From Trichoplax sp. H2 (Eukaryota > Placozoa > Uniplacotomia > Trichoplacea), in the NCBI GenBank assembly GCA_003344405.1, contig NOWV01000051.1:393009-457008 (forward strand): DNA of 64,000 bases, in the 5' to 3' direction. The translations under genes were made by a program, and so were the position numbers. The notes beneath the pieces are model-generated. The model was not told the DNA's origin, searched no databases, and saw only the letters and a list, made by a program, of their open reading frames with translations. Position 1 is the first letter of the stretch. Every line of letters starts with the position of its first letter. Below, piece by piece: positions 13,097-28,500 of the stretch.

Positions 13097-13292
13097 CTAA
13101 AAATTCAAAAATTTTAGAATATTTATGCAGTAGTAGTTCATGTTCATACTAGTAAAATTCTAGCCTAGCCCTGAGGCATATTGCAATAGATAATTAATAT
13201 ATACTTAAAATAAAAATTGATATATCTGGCTACTATTACTATATCGAAATATTTCTAAAACTAATACATAATATTTGAATAATGGTAAAACA

Positions 13293-13543
13293 CTAATTTC
13301 TTATTTGGCACTTGCATGATTCAATAACCAAAACGGAAACATCCTTATTTGGTCCATTATGACATTGCGTTGCAACCGAGACTATTTTAGTTTTTTCGGC
13401 TTTGCAACAGTGCGCTCCAACTTCGCAGCCACCTTCACATTTTCCAACGTCTACTTTATTGGCTGACTGGCATGTATTTTCCGTATTAGTAATGTAATTT
13501 CTTTGAGAAAGTCGTCTGCATTCGCGTGGCTTACCCACACCGC
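13293..13543 (-). CDS. gene A: C-terminal cystine-knot domain and stop
   Basis: Last exon, entered in phase 1, stop TAG at 13,295-13,293. It reads [49 protein letters not shown], then [13 protein letters not shown]. The C-x-G-G-C, CC and terminal C-x-C arrangement fits the CTCK domain that ends VWF, mucins, slit and SCO-spondin, where it dimerises subunits. No canonical AATAAA lies within 300 bp after the stop. Confidence 0.85.
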
Positions 13544-16500
13544 CTATTTGTTTTCACCAAATAATTAAAGAGCATTGAGTCAACTATTTCTAAAATTTGC
13601 TAAGTATAACTATTCTTAGAATCAAGGCATAGTACTTACCGTCAGCACATTTTCCATCATAAAGAATTGAAATATTTTTCTTATCATTACAGGCTGCTGC
13701 TTGCAAATGGCATTCACTGTCGTAGTCGATATTATCGGTACCGCAAACTGGCGCTTTAGTAACTTCTCCACATTTACGACATGTACACCGAGGATTATTA
13801 GAATCATCAATGGTACATTCAGCTTGATAGGCGCAATTAATATTTCGACATAGTTCTAAGTCATGTATGAAATAACATATTATTAATATGAAGCAAACGG
13901 TATTGAATATTCTTCTTAGCAAACTTATATCGCGAAATAACTTTATATTTGTACTTTAAAAATTACCTTCAGCACATGCGGGCATATTGCATGGTTTATA
14001 CTGTTTCAGGCTTGGGCATTGTTTACCGTTATCATTAATAATTTTCCTAGTCCGCTCTTTTTGGCTATCGCCGCACGTTGACGAACAAGCGCTCCAACTG
14101 CCCCATTGAGATACCATACATTCTGTAGCCCAGAAAATTAAATTTGTGTGATGGTATAAACACTTTGCTTCAGTTTCATTATAAATACAGTCATTACTAC
14201 ACAATGTATAATTTTATTATGCGATATCACCGACCGATGACTATTTAAATAATGTTCTTGTAGTGTCCGCATTACCTGGATCACAAGCACCGTTGTATTC
14301 TAGGTGCACGCTCTTGACAAATCTACAATTTGTTTTCTTAAGCTGACATTCACTACTGTAGGTAATGCCATCAGATCCGCATACTTGGGTGTTGTTAATG
14401 TTGATGTTTGCATTGGGATTATCTTCAGGGCAAACAGGGCAATCACAAACTGGCCTGTTGAGCGTCGTATTCATCTTGCATACACCATTATTATTGCAAA
14501 TGACGTTCGCACAAGAAGCTGCAACAAAACAACAAGCTATGTTTTAGAGCTTCGAAAGTGCAATATTAGCGAGCAAGAAAGATGCAGTTGACAATAGTTG
14601 TGCTATAAATTGCAAGTTCTTTGAATGAATTATCGGCTATGACTATTATTATTGCGCTTACTTTCACATCTTCCAAAATATTCGATACCGGTATATGTTC
14701 CGTAAACGCAGTTAAGCGTTTCTAAATCTCGAATGCTTTGATAGGTTACACCATCAGTGCCACAAATTTGTCCTTGACGGTCAGAACAGAGTTGGCAAGA
14801 GCACGTGCACTTTGGCAAATTATTTTCGTCGACTGAGCATGAGCTGCCAGGTAATTTGCAAACATCCGGTCGACAAATCTCTACGTATTTTTTAAAAAGA
14901 GAAAGCAAGGGAATGGATTATAAATTTTTAGATGCATATATTAAGAAATTGCCAAGACAAGGCTTACGCTCGCAAGTTTTGCCATCGCCGCGATAACCAT
15001 GAAGACATTGACATTTATATCCGCCGATGGTATTAACACAGTCAGCTAGTGGGCTACATTGATATTGCATTGTTGCACATTCGTCAACATCTAATTTCGT
15101 CATAACAATGTCATGTATTATTAAATTGTGGAATCAATATAATCTCTCAATGAATGTTACCAAATAAAAAGGCCTTATAAATGATTTAAACAATTAATAC
15201 TCACCGCTACAAGAATAACCATTACCAGTCCAACCGTTTTTACACTCACACTTGATAATATCGCCAATCCGAGAGCATGTCGCATTAGAATGGCAATTAG
15301 ATTTCTCTAGTACAGTACATACTTGAGGTTGCATTTCTGTACCCAGGATTTCAAAAAATAAACAGTAATCAGTTACTTTTAGTTATTTTAAAGCCATCAT
15401 TTACTGCAGTTTTCTTGGGCTGGTGTGTCAGAAAGAAGTCAATTAATATACCTATGCATGTTTTACCGTCTCCTGTGTACCCTGATTTGCATTTACACTG
15501 GTAAGTTCCAGCCGTATTGATACAATCAGCGTGAGTATCGCATTCATCCAGGCCAGCTGAACATTCGTTTACATCTATGAAAGAAATTGTAAATCTTTAA
15601 CTTCATAGCTAAAAATGCGTTATAAAGTATTATTTTACTGCTGGTCATAACAATTAATAGATTATGATATTCTAGCTACATGCATACCAACGCATGTATT
15701 GCCTATATGGCGATAACCGTCGTTACAAATACAGGTATAAGAAGCCGGCAGGTTAACACAGAAACCATTATAGCACAAGTTGCTAGTAACCACACACTCA
15801 TTGATATCTTGTTAAAGATCAAAATATTGAAAATATGAGTTATATTAGTTTGATTATAATGTATGTAAGCATTTGAAAAGCTTACCGACGCAGCTGGTAT
15901 TGTCCGCGGAGACGACATATCCTTCTCGACATTTGCATCGATATCCACCGGCTAAATTGATACATGTTTCATTCACTTGACAGGCGTGTATGTCCTCGCA
16001 TTCGTTTATATCTAGTTGAAGGGTAATATTTGATTTAGAAATATGCATAACAGGATCTGACCTGCAAGATTCTCGAATATTGTATAAGCGATTGTGTAAC
16101 CGAAAATTTACCTTCGCACTCGGTACCATTCCCTCTAAAACCATGTTTACACTTGCAGAAATAGGAACCTTTAGTATTTTGACATGTAGCGTTGACATGG
16201 CATGGAGATTTCCCTTCCGTGCACTCATCGATGTCTAAATGGTATAAATGTAGTGATTACTAATCAATAAGCTTTGCTATAGTGCAATATCATACCGATA
16301 TTGAAAGCTCTCATTAGAGTTAATAAAAGTTTATCATAATAAAAATAAGTAGATAGAGCTAATAACCTACCTTCGCAAATTTGTCCATTACCCTTATAAC
16401 CAGGTTTACAGATACATTTATATGAACCTTCTGATAAAAGAATACAGGTTGCATCTGCATCACAGTCATTACCACCTCCACTGCTGCAGTAATTTATGCC

Positions 16501-19500
16501 TAGCACAGATCAGATATATTACTATTTGCTTTTCCAGGACAAATTCGATTTTATATATTTAAATATTGACATGAAAGGAAATGATTAATATGGATTAGGG
16601 ATATATTTACCGATGCACTTTATCCCATTGCCCACATAACCAGACTGGCACTGACAAGTGTAGGTACCAGGGAGATTAGTGCAATCGGAATCTTTACTAC
16701 ATTTGTTGAGCGGACTGGCACATTCGTTGATATCTACATAAAGTGATAGAATTATTCCTGTATTCAAAAAGCCTATCTAGTTTATTAGGTTTTATAAAAT
16801 AATTAGAAATGTATACCATCACATGAAGTTCCATTTCCGGTATATCCAGAGTCACATTGACATGTAAACGATCCTGCTGTATTAGTGCAAGTTGCCTTGC
16901 TATGGCAATTATGGTCTCCAGTTGCGCATTCATTTATATCTGGAGAGGTAGAAATTTATATTTATAAACTACAAATTATCCTTTTAGGGGTATCAGCAGC
17001 CAACTGAGCTTGTTACCTTGACAGAACCAACAGTTTCCTTCATATCCAGGTTTGCATGTGCACTTGTATGATCCAGGTTCATTGACACATACAGCAAATT
17101 GTGAAACGAGAAAAACTTCGCATTCATTTATATCTAATGGGAGGAATACGTTAAAAAATTTATCATGTATATTTCACAATTCACAATCTCCAATTAATAG
17201 TCAAAATAGAAGCGCTTATAGCTAATAGTAAATGTAGGAATTACCGTTGCAGCTTTGACCGTTACCATAAAATCCTGAATTACAAACACATTGGTATTGG
17301 CCGGAAACGTAAGAGCAACTTGCGTTTTGTCCACACTGGCTTGAAACTGAGCTAGGGCAAAAATCGCTTGGGGTACCTATGTAAATGTGTATGTACATAG
17401 TTATGCAAAGGCAGTTAATATATAAATGCAATTATCTACGCTTCAATCATGCTATTTATAGCTCATTCAATAATATGCCAGACTCGAGGATGTACCTTTC
17501 AAACAGTTACCATTTACAAGTGTGAAACCAGCTTGACAACTGCAAGAATAGCTACCGACTGTATTAGCACAGATAGAGTTATTGCCGCAGATATTTGATA
17601 TTTGGCATTCATTGATATCTGATGTGAAAGATGGAGAAAATGAAAATATTTACAAAATTATCTGACGAATACAAATTTTATTATTATTATCTGAAAACAT
17701 ACCGGTACAAAGCACTCCTGAGCCACTATAGCCACTCCTACAAGTGCAAGTGTGTGATCCAATGGTATTAATACAATTAGCGTAAACACTGCAGCTATCT
17801 AAATTCTCTGTACATTCATCGATATCTACAAGAGTGGAAATAGAAAATATTTACGATGATATGTTCAGCTTACAGGTAGCTTATTGATATTTGTAAAATA
17901 AAATTACCATCGCAATCACGGCCAGGAGCTGCGGCACTATTATCACGGTATCCGGATTTACATGTACAATCGTAACTGCCATCAGTATCAGCACAAATTG
18001 CATTTGGACTGCACTCATTTAGTGATGGTAGAGCACATTCATTGATTTCTAGATGACAGTTTGATTAAAGCCGTTTCGAATCGATTAAATGTTAATTACC
18101 TAACGATATTTATTATTCATTTTGTACTGCTGCTTTAATTTCAAAATCAATTTCAATTGTATTGCTTACGTTGACAAGTTATTCCATCACCGACGTAGCC
18201 CGTCTTGCAAACGCATTTATACTTGCCGCCTTGATAGATACATTCAGCAGCTGCGATGCAATCGTTACCTCCTATAGTGCAGTGGCCAGGATCATTTTGG
18301 GTAACTTGATCACATATTTTGCCATCACCTGAATATCCTGTCTTACACTGGCATTGATATGATCCATCCGTATTGACACAATCAGCATTCGATGAACATT
18401 GAGCAGTACCAATTATACACTCGTTTATGTCTGTATTATATATGATAAATATTAGCATATAAATTCTACTATAAAAATTGACGAAGAATATTAAATTAAC
18501 GCTGAAAAATGGTAAATTGAATACAATACCGTAGCAATTGCCACTAGCGGATTCTGTGTAGCCATCTTTACATTTGCAATGATAGGAACCGATGGTATTA
18601 TTGCAAGTACTATCGTAATTGCAAGCTCCAGTAGAAGCCTGGCATTCATCAATATCTAAACCAGAATATAAATTTAATTTTAATAAACTGCAATTTTACT
18701 TTAACGTAGCATAGATCAAAGCCCGATAGAAAACCACTATGCTTACCGGAGCATGACCTCCCATCACCAGTATATCCTGGTGAACACTTGCATTCATACG
18801 ATCCCCACTGATTAATACATTTTGCATTGACATGACAATTGTCAATTCCGAGAAAGCATTCATTGACATCTGTAATAGTAGCCGAAATATTATAATTAAG
18901 TATCTGTTAATAACCAACGTAAGTTAAGGAGCGATACATAAAAACTGACCATAACAAATTCGTCCGTCACCGTGAAGACCAGGCTTGCAACTACATGTAT
19001 AAGAGCCAATAGTATTATAGCATATCGCGTTTGCATCGCATTTACTTAAGCCAGCGAGACATTCATCGATATCTAAAACAAAATAAGTATCGGTACAAAG
19101 TTTACCAAAAAACTAATGAGAATTATGCGGTATTTTAAACAAAAATATCATTACGGCAGTATTAGTTCCAATTTACCTTCGCAAGCCTCACAATGTCCTA
19201 TAAAACCAGAGTTACATACACATTTATAGGATCCAATCGTATTAACACAACGTGCATTTGCTTTACAATTTGCTGTTCCAGTAGAGCATTCATCAATATC
19301 TACAGCAATACATACATAAAAAATATTCAAACCTTCTACTGCACCTAAATCTTTGAACAGAATTGAAGTATTATTTTAGCAAAGTATGCCTACCAGTACA
19401 CTGTAGGCCGTCACCGCTAAAGCCATCTTGACATGCACAAGTAAAGGATCCGATAGTATTTGTACAAACAGCATGAGCATGACAGTTATCAGTATTAAGG

Positions 19501-22500
19501 GCACATTCCGGAATATCTATAAATAGAATGAGCGATTGAAAATTTCAATTATTTTGAAATCATACTGTAAATTTATTTGCAATCATTGAGATGAATTGTG
19601 CCTTGTATGTGAATATTTAATAATAGCATCATCGATGAAATGGATTAAAGATTCTAGCGATAGTTCGGTGGTTCTATTACCTTTGCAGTTATCCCCATCT
19701 CGAGTGAATCCGTTTCCACAGACACACTCATAAGATCCAGGATTGTTGATACAAGTTGAATTTCCAACGTTAACGCAAGCATTGCTATCGTCACATTCAT
19801 TTATGTCTAAATTATTGAAATAATAACATTAGTTACAAGTCTTTATAGTTACTATTTCTGATGGTGCTTAGTTATTATTTTCTCTGAAGCTTAAATAAGT
19901 AGTTCATAGTCAAGATGTGGCGGTATTTATCCATCAAAATAAGAAATAGGATAATTTACCGTCACAGTTATCTCCATTATATCCTTGATTACAAACACAG
20001 GTATAAGAACCAACTGAATTTTCACATGTAGAGTGTTGCGGGCATGCATTAGCATTGTTACACTCGTCAATGTCTAAGATGACACGAAATGGTAAAAACA
20101 GCAGAGTTTAAGATAATTAGACGTTGAAAAAAATTTAATCAGTCTATAATTGTGATCTTACCTTCGCAACTTTTACCATCACCACTATAACCCGCTTTAC
20201 AAACACAAGAATAGCTACCGGGGTTATTGGCACAATTAGCGTTCTCGTTACATTGATCTTTCATTTCAAGACATTCGTCAACATCTACATTTATCCAAAT
20301 TAAGACACCTTGTTTAAATTAAGACTTTATGGTACCGCTAGAAGTTAGTTATAAGTGTATCTAGAGTGATAAATTATTAACTGATTTATCTAACTATACC
20401 CTGACAAGTTTTTCCATCGCTGCCTTTTTTGTAGCCATTGCTACAATTACACATATAACTTCCAACCGTATTTAAACATATAGTATTATTTTTGCAGCTA
20501 TTCGTACTAGTTTTGTTACATTCATCAATGTCTAAAAGACAAAAAATTCAATACACACAGATATAAATGATTATCTGATTATAAGTTCAATTAATATTAT
20601 TATTATGGCAGGAAAGTTACCATCGCATGATTGACCATTGCCTGTATATCCGTTGCGACAGTTACAAGTAAATGAACCATCGTTGTTTACACAGGTTGCT
20701 TGTACATCGCAGTTATGACTATTTTCGGCACATTCATCGATGTCTATATCAAAACGAGAAATATCGATAATAAGTTAATAACATGGTAATTATAATAATG
20801 ACTGCTGCCATATATAAAATCTATCCCTTGCGGTATAAAATATAAATCAGAGAGATGCAGGCCATTTACTAGAACATAATTACCTTTACAACTGCTACCA
20901 TCACTTCGGTAGCCATTAAGGCACGAGCATTGGTATGAACCAAAAGTATTAACGCACTGAGCATTGCTTCCACAAATGCCACTCATTTTGCACTCGTCGT
21001 CATCTTAATATTAAAAGTAAGGTATTTTAGTCTTAATGCAATTAAAGTTCTTATGCGTCATTGTAACAACATCTACATGCAGTTAGGTTCATTTAATAGA
21101 TTAGCAAATGCTAGAAATCGATAAATATTTATTAACCTGTACAGTTAACTCCACTGCCAACAAAGCCAATTCTGCATTTACATGTAAAACTACCAGCTGT
21201 ATTGACACAATCAGCATTTGCATGGCAGTTGTCAGCGCCATTTCGACATTCATCAATATCAGTACATGAAAGTCCGTCGCCAGTGAAGCCCGATTTACAA
21301 GAGCAATCATATGAACCGATATTGTCAATGCAAAGTGCATCTTTATGACATTTATTAGGTTCAGCACATTCATCAATATCTAGAGTTGTATTAAAAAAAC
21401 ATCGGATTAATTATTCTGCTTATCCATTGCTTATAAGATTCGAATTTGATATTTTAATATTACTGTAATATATTTAAGTTCGAGGTGGCCGAATAATTTT
21501 AGGTTATAGGTTTTTATATCTTACTTGTACAGGTTTTTCCATTTCCAGTATATCCGCTATTGCATGTGCATGTGAATCCATTTCCAGCTGGGGTGCAATA
21601 AGCATTAGCGTCACAGTCACTTTGTCCAGCTTTGCATTTGTCTATAGCTATTTTGATAGACAATATGAAATTGTCAAGGACGAGAAGTCAAAAACAAGAA
21701 GTAGTCTATTTTAAACATTTTATCATGTTTAAGTTGCAGGTAGACAACACTTCATAAATATACTTACTAAAATTTTAAACATTTAACCGAATGAAACGAA
21801 ATTTAAAATATCAAATTGCGATTGAACTATTTTTATTCGAGGCTCAGTTTAAGGCCTAAATTCCATGAGGTATAATAGTGTATATGCAACTTTAGATATA
21901 ATCTAAATTTCTGTTTAAACATCATTGAAAATTTTCGTTTAGTACAATTTACCTGAGCATGTGTAGCCATTACCGGTAAAACCAGGCTTACAACTACACT
22001 GGTATGAACCAGGGGTATTAACACAATTTGCGTTCTGACTACATCGGTTGTCGGAGCTCCTTTGACATTCATTTGTATCTATAGACATATATTTATTACA
22101 AGCAAGTTATGGATTATGCAAGTTCTTATAAAGAGGACTGTAGCATGCTGTTTTTAGTAATTACTTTAAGTGTGCTAGACTACGACTACATTAAGCCCAA
22201 TTTTCATCGGTTAAAGCACTTACCATTACATACTAATCCATCTCCAGTATATCCTGTATTACATTGGCATTTATAGCTTCCAATTTGGTTAACGCATGTT
22301 GCATACGGACTGCATTGGGCTGATCGTTTCACGCATTCATTAATGTCTAAAAATTGAGTGGAATTTAGAAACGTGCGCTGATGCCAGTTGTGTATAATGT
22401 TGATCAATGTACAATTTAATATCAAGAGTTGAAATAACTAATATAATTTGATCAATTGTTAGAGAGTAATATAATAATATCTTGTATTTCCAATTTGGTT

Positions 22501-25500
22501 TATAACTACGGTAGAGCACAATGTAACAACGACTGATTTAAGATTTTAAGCCTGGTAATTCTAAAATAAAAGCTTATGACTATTTTAAAGTACTTTTACT
22601 AACAATACGAATATAACTGTAACAATCTTTAATAAGTAGTCTAAAACTTTAAAAAGATCTCATCCAACCGTGACAGATTTTTCCATTGCCAGCAAAACCA
22701 TTTCTGCAGCTGCAAGTATAGGAACCGTTGTTGTTAATACAGTTGGCAAATTTGTGGCAGTTGTGCTGATTCTTGGCACACTCATCGATATCTGAATACA
22801 ATATGTCGAAAAGATTTTAGAGACTATCTCTAATATATTCCATTTCGACAAAAACTATCACAATCGCTTGTATTTTTAGGACTTTTGCTGTTCCTATTGA
22901 AAGTAACTTACCAACACAAGTTTTATTTTTCTGTTGATAGCCATGCTTGCAATTACAATGATAGGAACCAACTGTATTGATACAATTTTGAGTCTGACTA
23001 TTGCACGCGTTAGCATTGCTGTGGCATTCATTGATATCTAAGCACAAATTATTGAATTACAAAAGCAATTAGGGCTGTATCTGGATCAATATTAGGTATT
23101 GATCGTTAGTATATCAATTTGCAAGACTTCCTACCATGACAGGTTTTACCGTTACCAGTAAAACCAGGACGACATTGGCATTGGAATGATCCCATAGTAT
23201 TAGTACACTTTGCATGGGCGTGACAATTATGACTGTTTCTGGCACATTCGTCGATATCTGCAATGGCAGCAGCAAATCTTGAATTATCTAGTTTTTAAGA
23301 ACAGTTATATGCCTATTTTCTATTAATATAACTTACCTTTACAAAGACCTTGGTGCATGTAGTAACCGGGCTTACATCGACATATAAAAGACCCAGGAGT
23401 GTTAGTACATATTGAATTCGCGGAGCAAGAATTGGGATTTAAGCATTCATTAATATCTGTTAAAAAGAGATACATCAAAAGAATATGATCGAGTTAACCA
23501 TCCCAGAAAATGATTTTAATCATTAATCCCGCTAAGTTATCAACCTGTGCAATTGGATTTGCCATTGCCAACATAGCCTGGTTTACATCTGCAATTGTAG
23601 CTACCCTGTGTATTTTCGCAGACACCATGGAGATGACAGTGATGGAGAACACTTTTTGAACATTCGTTTATATCTAAATTTAATAAATTTATAATTTTCT
23701 TATCATAAAATATTGTTGAAACTAACTGCTGTTACTCTCGAATATTATCTTATCCTGTGAGGATGATGGCTGATAGTTGCATAATAATATCAAATATTAT
23801 CTTCGCAAGTAGATAGAATAAATTAAATACAGCTACTTCTATAGATGAAACTTTAAACCAATAATATCCGATATATATTTTACTAGTAATACCTGTACAG
23901 GTTCTTCCATTTCCAGTAAATCCAGCCTTACAATTACATCTGTAGCTTCCGACAGTGTTGGTGCATATAGCATTGGAATGGCAGTTGTCTTTATTTTCAG
24001 CACACTCATCAATATCTAGTTGTATCCATAAAACACAAATATTTTAAAACGTATTATATGGTTAAGGGAAGAATTTTGAAGAAAGTAAATGTCTTGACAA
24101 TCCTTTCCAAGTGCTAACTTGTTTAATCGACGATCTTAGCTTACCATTGCAAGTTGTTTTGCCGTTGCCACGGTATCCATTGCGACAGATGCATGCATAA
24201 GAACCGGCTTGGTTTTGGCAATACGCCATAGCATGACAAGAATGAGTGCTTGCTTTTTGACATTCATTGATATCTATACATAATAGCGTTTAAGAAAAGT
24301 TCTTAGTTTATTAGTTTGATTTTTGCGATTGTTATTAGTTTATACTATACCTTTGCAGCTTCTTACACCGTATTTTATATAGCCTGGCTTGCACTGACAT
24401 GTATAAGAGCCTTTAGTATTCACACAGATCGAGGTATCGTTGTTGCAATCATTCTTTCCTTTACATTCGTCAATGTCTAAATGAAGAAGAAATTATCAAG
24501 CATCGTTTCAAATTTAGATCAGAAAATAAAGCAATTATACTGTAAATCATCTCTGCTGTTATGATTTTCCTTATTAAATTGTCATACAATATGTATTAAA
24601 TGTTTGCGTTATTTCTTCGTAATTCTAACCGTTGCAGTTAATCCCATTTCCAGTGTAGCCTTTGCTGCAGTGGCATTGGAATGAACCTTGAGTATTTGAA
24701 CAGTCGGCATACTTATGACAGTTATGATTGCCAGTAACGCATTCGTTGATATCTAAGATTTAAATTTAATTACCCATACGGTATCATAAAACAACATCAT
24801 TCATAACTTGGAGTATTTTACGTTGTGTAATAGTTACTGTACAATTATTGAATGATCACAAGGTACCTTGACATCGTTTTCCATCTCCTTTGAAACCTTT
24901 TGGACATCTGCAACTATGTGATCCAGGCGTATTTTCACAAATAGCATTAGCATGGCAGTCATGAGTTCCATTATTACATTCATTGATGTCTTAAGGTGAA
25001 CAAAGCATCGAAATTAATTAGGAATCTTACTAGAGGTTAGAAAGCAATTTTATGGATTTTACCAGTGCAGTGAAGTCCATCGCCTTGATAGCCATTTCGG
25101 CAGTAGCATTTTCGTTCATGATTACGGACGGTGCAATATCCTTTGTCATGACATTTAACTTGATTACAGACTACCTTGCCACTAGGTGTGCAAGTGCAGT
25201 TGTTTCGACAACGTCGGTCAATCCATGATGTACCAACCTGTAGAAAAGGTTCAAAGATAGTGAAAGAAATTAAGCCTTTTTTGGTCAATTTAGTGAGGCA
25301 ATAATAATAATTGTAATACTAAATTTTATCATTAAATCTATTCAGTATTGCTATCGATGCATCCAGATATGAGTACACCTACGAATATTTTGATTACGGG
25401 TATTTTAGAGTATATTGTAAGCGAGCGCATAGTATGCTATTAGAACTGCTGCTAGATATTGTATAAATGCAGATTTTTAAAATTTAAATTACTGCTGTAA

Positions 25501-28500
25501 TAGAATATCAGTATTTTTAGACTGTATATGCACTATACAGTTATACATGCATTCTGAATCAACTAAGCACTTACGTCAATATAAGCACAGCCGACTTTAC
25601 AACCACAGCGATTAGATTTTATACATTTGTTGTTTTGGATAACCGTTCCTTTCGGACATTGACAACCTTCTGTACAAGTATCTTCATTCTCGTCACAATT
25701 AGGATTTGGATTGAAGCAGGTAGCAGGACAATTGGAAACACAGTTTGTAAACTGCATACCTTGAGGGCATTGCAAGGCTAGTAATGTACATAATATCCAT
25801 TTAAGAAATGTTTAGTTCAATAGTTTAAAAAGCTCTCATAAGCAGACTATGGACATCATCATCCTTACGACATAAATTTGTTTTCCTCCATGATATCTTA
25901 ATTCCGTTTTCAGCACAAGCAGTAGCATAGGTTTCAACAGCGGCACAGCGTACTGAATCCATATTGTCAGCATCCATACATACATCGTACATGCACGAGT
26001 CATAGTAGGTACTAGGATCCAAAGTAGCATGACAAGGCTTAAAGATATCGCTGTTGATAACCTGTTATTGAAATGGCGTAACATATAATAATACTATTAA
26101 GCTTTAAATGAACTTATAAAATTTAGGAATGCATAATTTTAAGCGATATCTTTCTAAAAAATCTATAACATTATCGCTAAATGATTACAAATTGGTAGTG
26201 TATACTAGTGCAGAGTTTATAAATAATTTATTAACTTACACCACATGCTGTCTCTGCGCGTTTTTCAGTCGTTGGATCCTTATTGCAATCGTTAGGTACG
26301 TCAGATGGAGTATCAAGGCATTCTGGAGCACTGTTATTGGACAACCAACTGTTTCCTACATCGTTATATGTTTTACCTAAGGATCCACCCTTCATTAAAA
26401 AGTCGTCTTTAGGATTGCCATTATAATTTCCGCATATACCGCAAACTTTATTTTGATAAGTGGCGGGTAAGTTGATCAATAGCTGATGATTACCGTTCCA
26501 GATAACCACCAAGCCATGTACAGTTTTTACTACTACTCTACCACCAATTAGATTAATGGATACATTCTGATTTGGATTAGCAGGTACATTGATTTTTTGG
26601 CCGTCAAGCAAGACTACATTTTTGGGTAATAGTGCAATTTCCAGGCCATCTACTAGGACAAATGCTGATTTGGTCCAAGTAACCTATTTTATTTGATAAA
26701 TTACAAAATGTCAAAGTAAAATCTATAGGCAAAATGCAACGTAAAATTTCTTTACTAACTCGCTTATTGTTTCTACGATGCTCATTTTGGCCTTCTACAA
26801 TAAATGCAGGATTATCGACGCAGTCCTTTACTAAAACATATCGACAACCGCCTTGGAAATGAATCCAACGGCTATCGAATGTTCGATAATGAGGATCACC
26901 CATAGCTGTACATTTGCCGTATTCTAATGAAAGGATTTGTAATATTCCGTAAATTCATGCTTAGTTACATTTAAAATTTATTATTGAAAATTTCTGTATC
27001 ATATCTACTTGAAATTTAGCAAACTATTATATCATACTTCCGCAAATAACGCCATTTCCGCTGTATCCTGGTCTACATCTGCATGAATACGAGCCCGGTG
27101 TATTAACGCACCTAGCATATTTACTGCACTTATGGCCTCTTGCAGCACATTCGTTAATATCTGCAATGTTATGACATACAATCGTTCGTTAATAGTTCAA
27201 TATAAATTCTATTACTACATAATTTACTGTCTTACCAACGCATTGGGTTGCTGGACCGTTCCTAAATTGTCTACGTCTTGTAACTTCAGTATAACCTGGA
27301 AGACATACACATTTATAGGAGCCGATAGTATTGACGCAGCCAGTATTCTGAGGGCAATAACTTTTGGTAGCATTGCACTCATTAATATCTATTTTATAAT
27401 TTTTTTGGAGACAAGTTAGGAGAAGAAAGCAAAAAATGAAATTAGTACAGGTTAATACATGCTGTATCTTTTATAATGACGGAGCGGTTGGGTAAGCGCG
27501 ATTTTCTAGCAGTGATGGCAGAATTTTATTGAATTTAGTCTCTTAGTATACTAAAGACACGACATTACTCCATTACCGGATATGACATTTATTTACCTAC
27601 GCAGCGTCTACCATTGCCAGTAAATCCTGGTTTGCAAGTGCAAGTTACTCCCGACCATGCATCACCGTGACAAACTGCGTTTGGATCACAATCAGAAAAG
27701 CCAGCGGAACACTGATTATAGGCTATGGAATAAAGGGTAACATGTTAGAAATGTATAGCCATAGGAATTCATATGCTGCATATACCATTACTCGATCAGC
27801 TATTATCTCTACTTGAAAATTTTAATTTCTAATGTACAATAATTTCTTGCAATTTTTCCTCTTAGTGGATTGAATGCATTTAAAGTGATTGGTTACCATC
27901 ATCAATCTAGCAGTTATTCATAATATTGTGAGGCTTCGCTGTTTTGCTTACGGAATTTTTTAGGGCCACAAATCAATGGTCCGAGGGCAAATTTAGCCAA
28001 TTTTGTGGATCCGTCGACGTCGCTAAACTTGACTTTGGTAACAGGAAGAGAATTTTTATTTTGTAGTAATCCAGCATCACTTCTCCATAATCTACCAGCA
28101 CCACCATCGCAGTTACATAAACCAGTACTATTAATACATGCCCTGTTTTTACCACATGCACATTTATTATAGCCATCACTACCTCCCCATCCTAACTGCT
28201 TGATATTATTACTGTCAAACCAATAACCGAATGATTGACCGTTGGCAGCTTTCAATCGTGAATTTTTGCAGTCATATCGAATACCTAGAAATCAATCGAG
28301 TTATATAAGGCCTTAAAGATATATTTAATCTTTAGTAACGTTATGGCTGATTACCTTGTAAGCAGTGGCTTTGAGTTTTAATTAAGGCCTTTAATTGGGC
28401 TATTGATGCACCGTGATATGAAATAGCGCGTGTATAATAACCATCGGAACCCTTTGAGCCAACTGCGTTATCCCCTGGACTATTATGATTGATTATAGTC

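Noticed and set aside
13293-13543. A transmembrane anchor or GPI signal at the C-terminus of gene A
   Set aside because: The last residues are the end of a cystine knot (SCKCQIRN) and no hydrophobic stretch follows; the only hydrophobic segment in the protein is the signal peptide.
14304-14591. Plus-strand open frames opposite the EGF, Kazal and VWD exons of genes A and B (for example here, 26,129-26,380, 49,819-50,058 and 58,062-58,244)
   Set aside because: They are antisense shadows of cysteine-rich exons, span intron borders of the minus-strand gene and have no domain signature.
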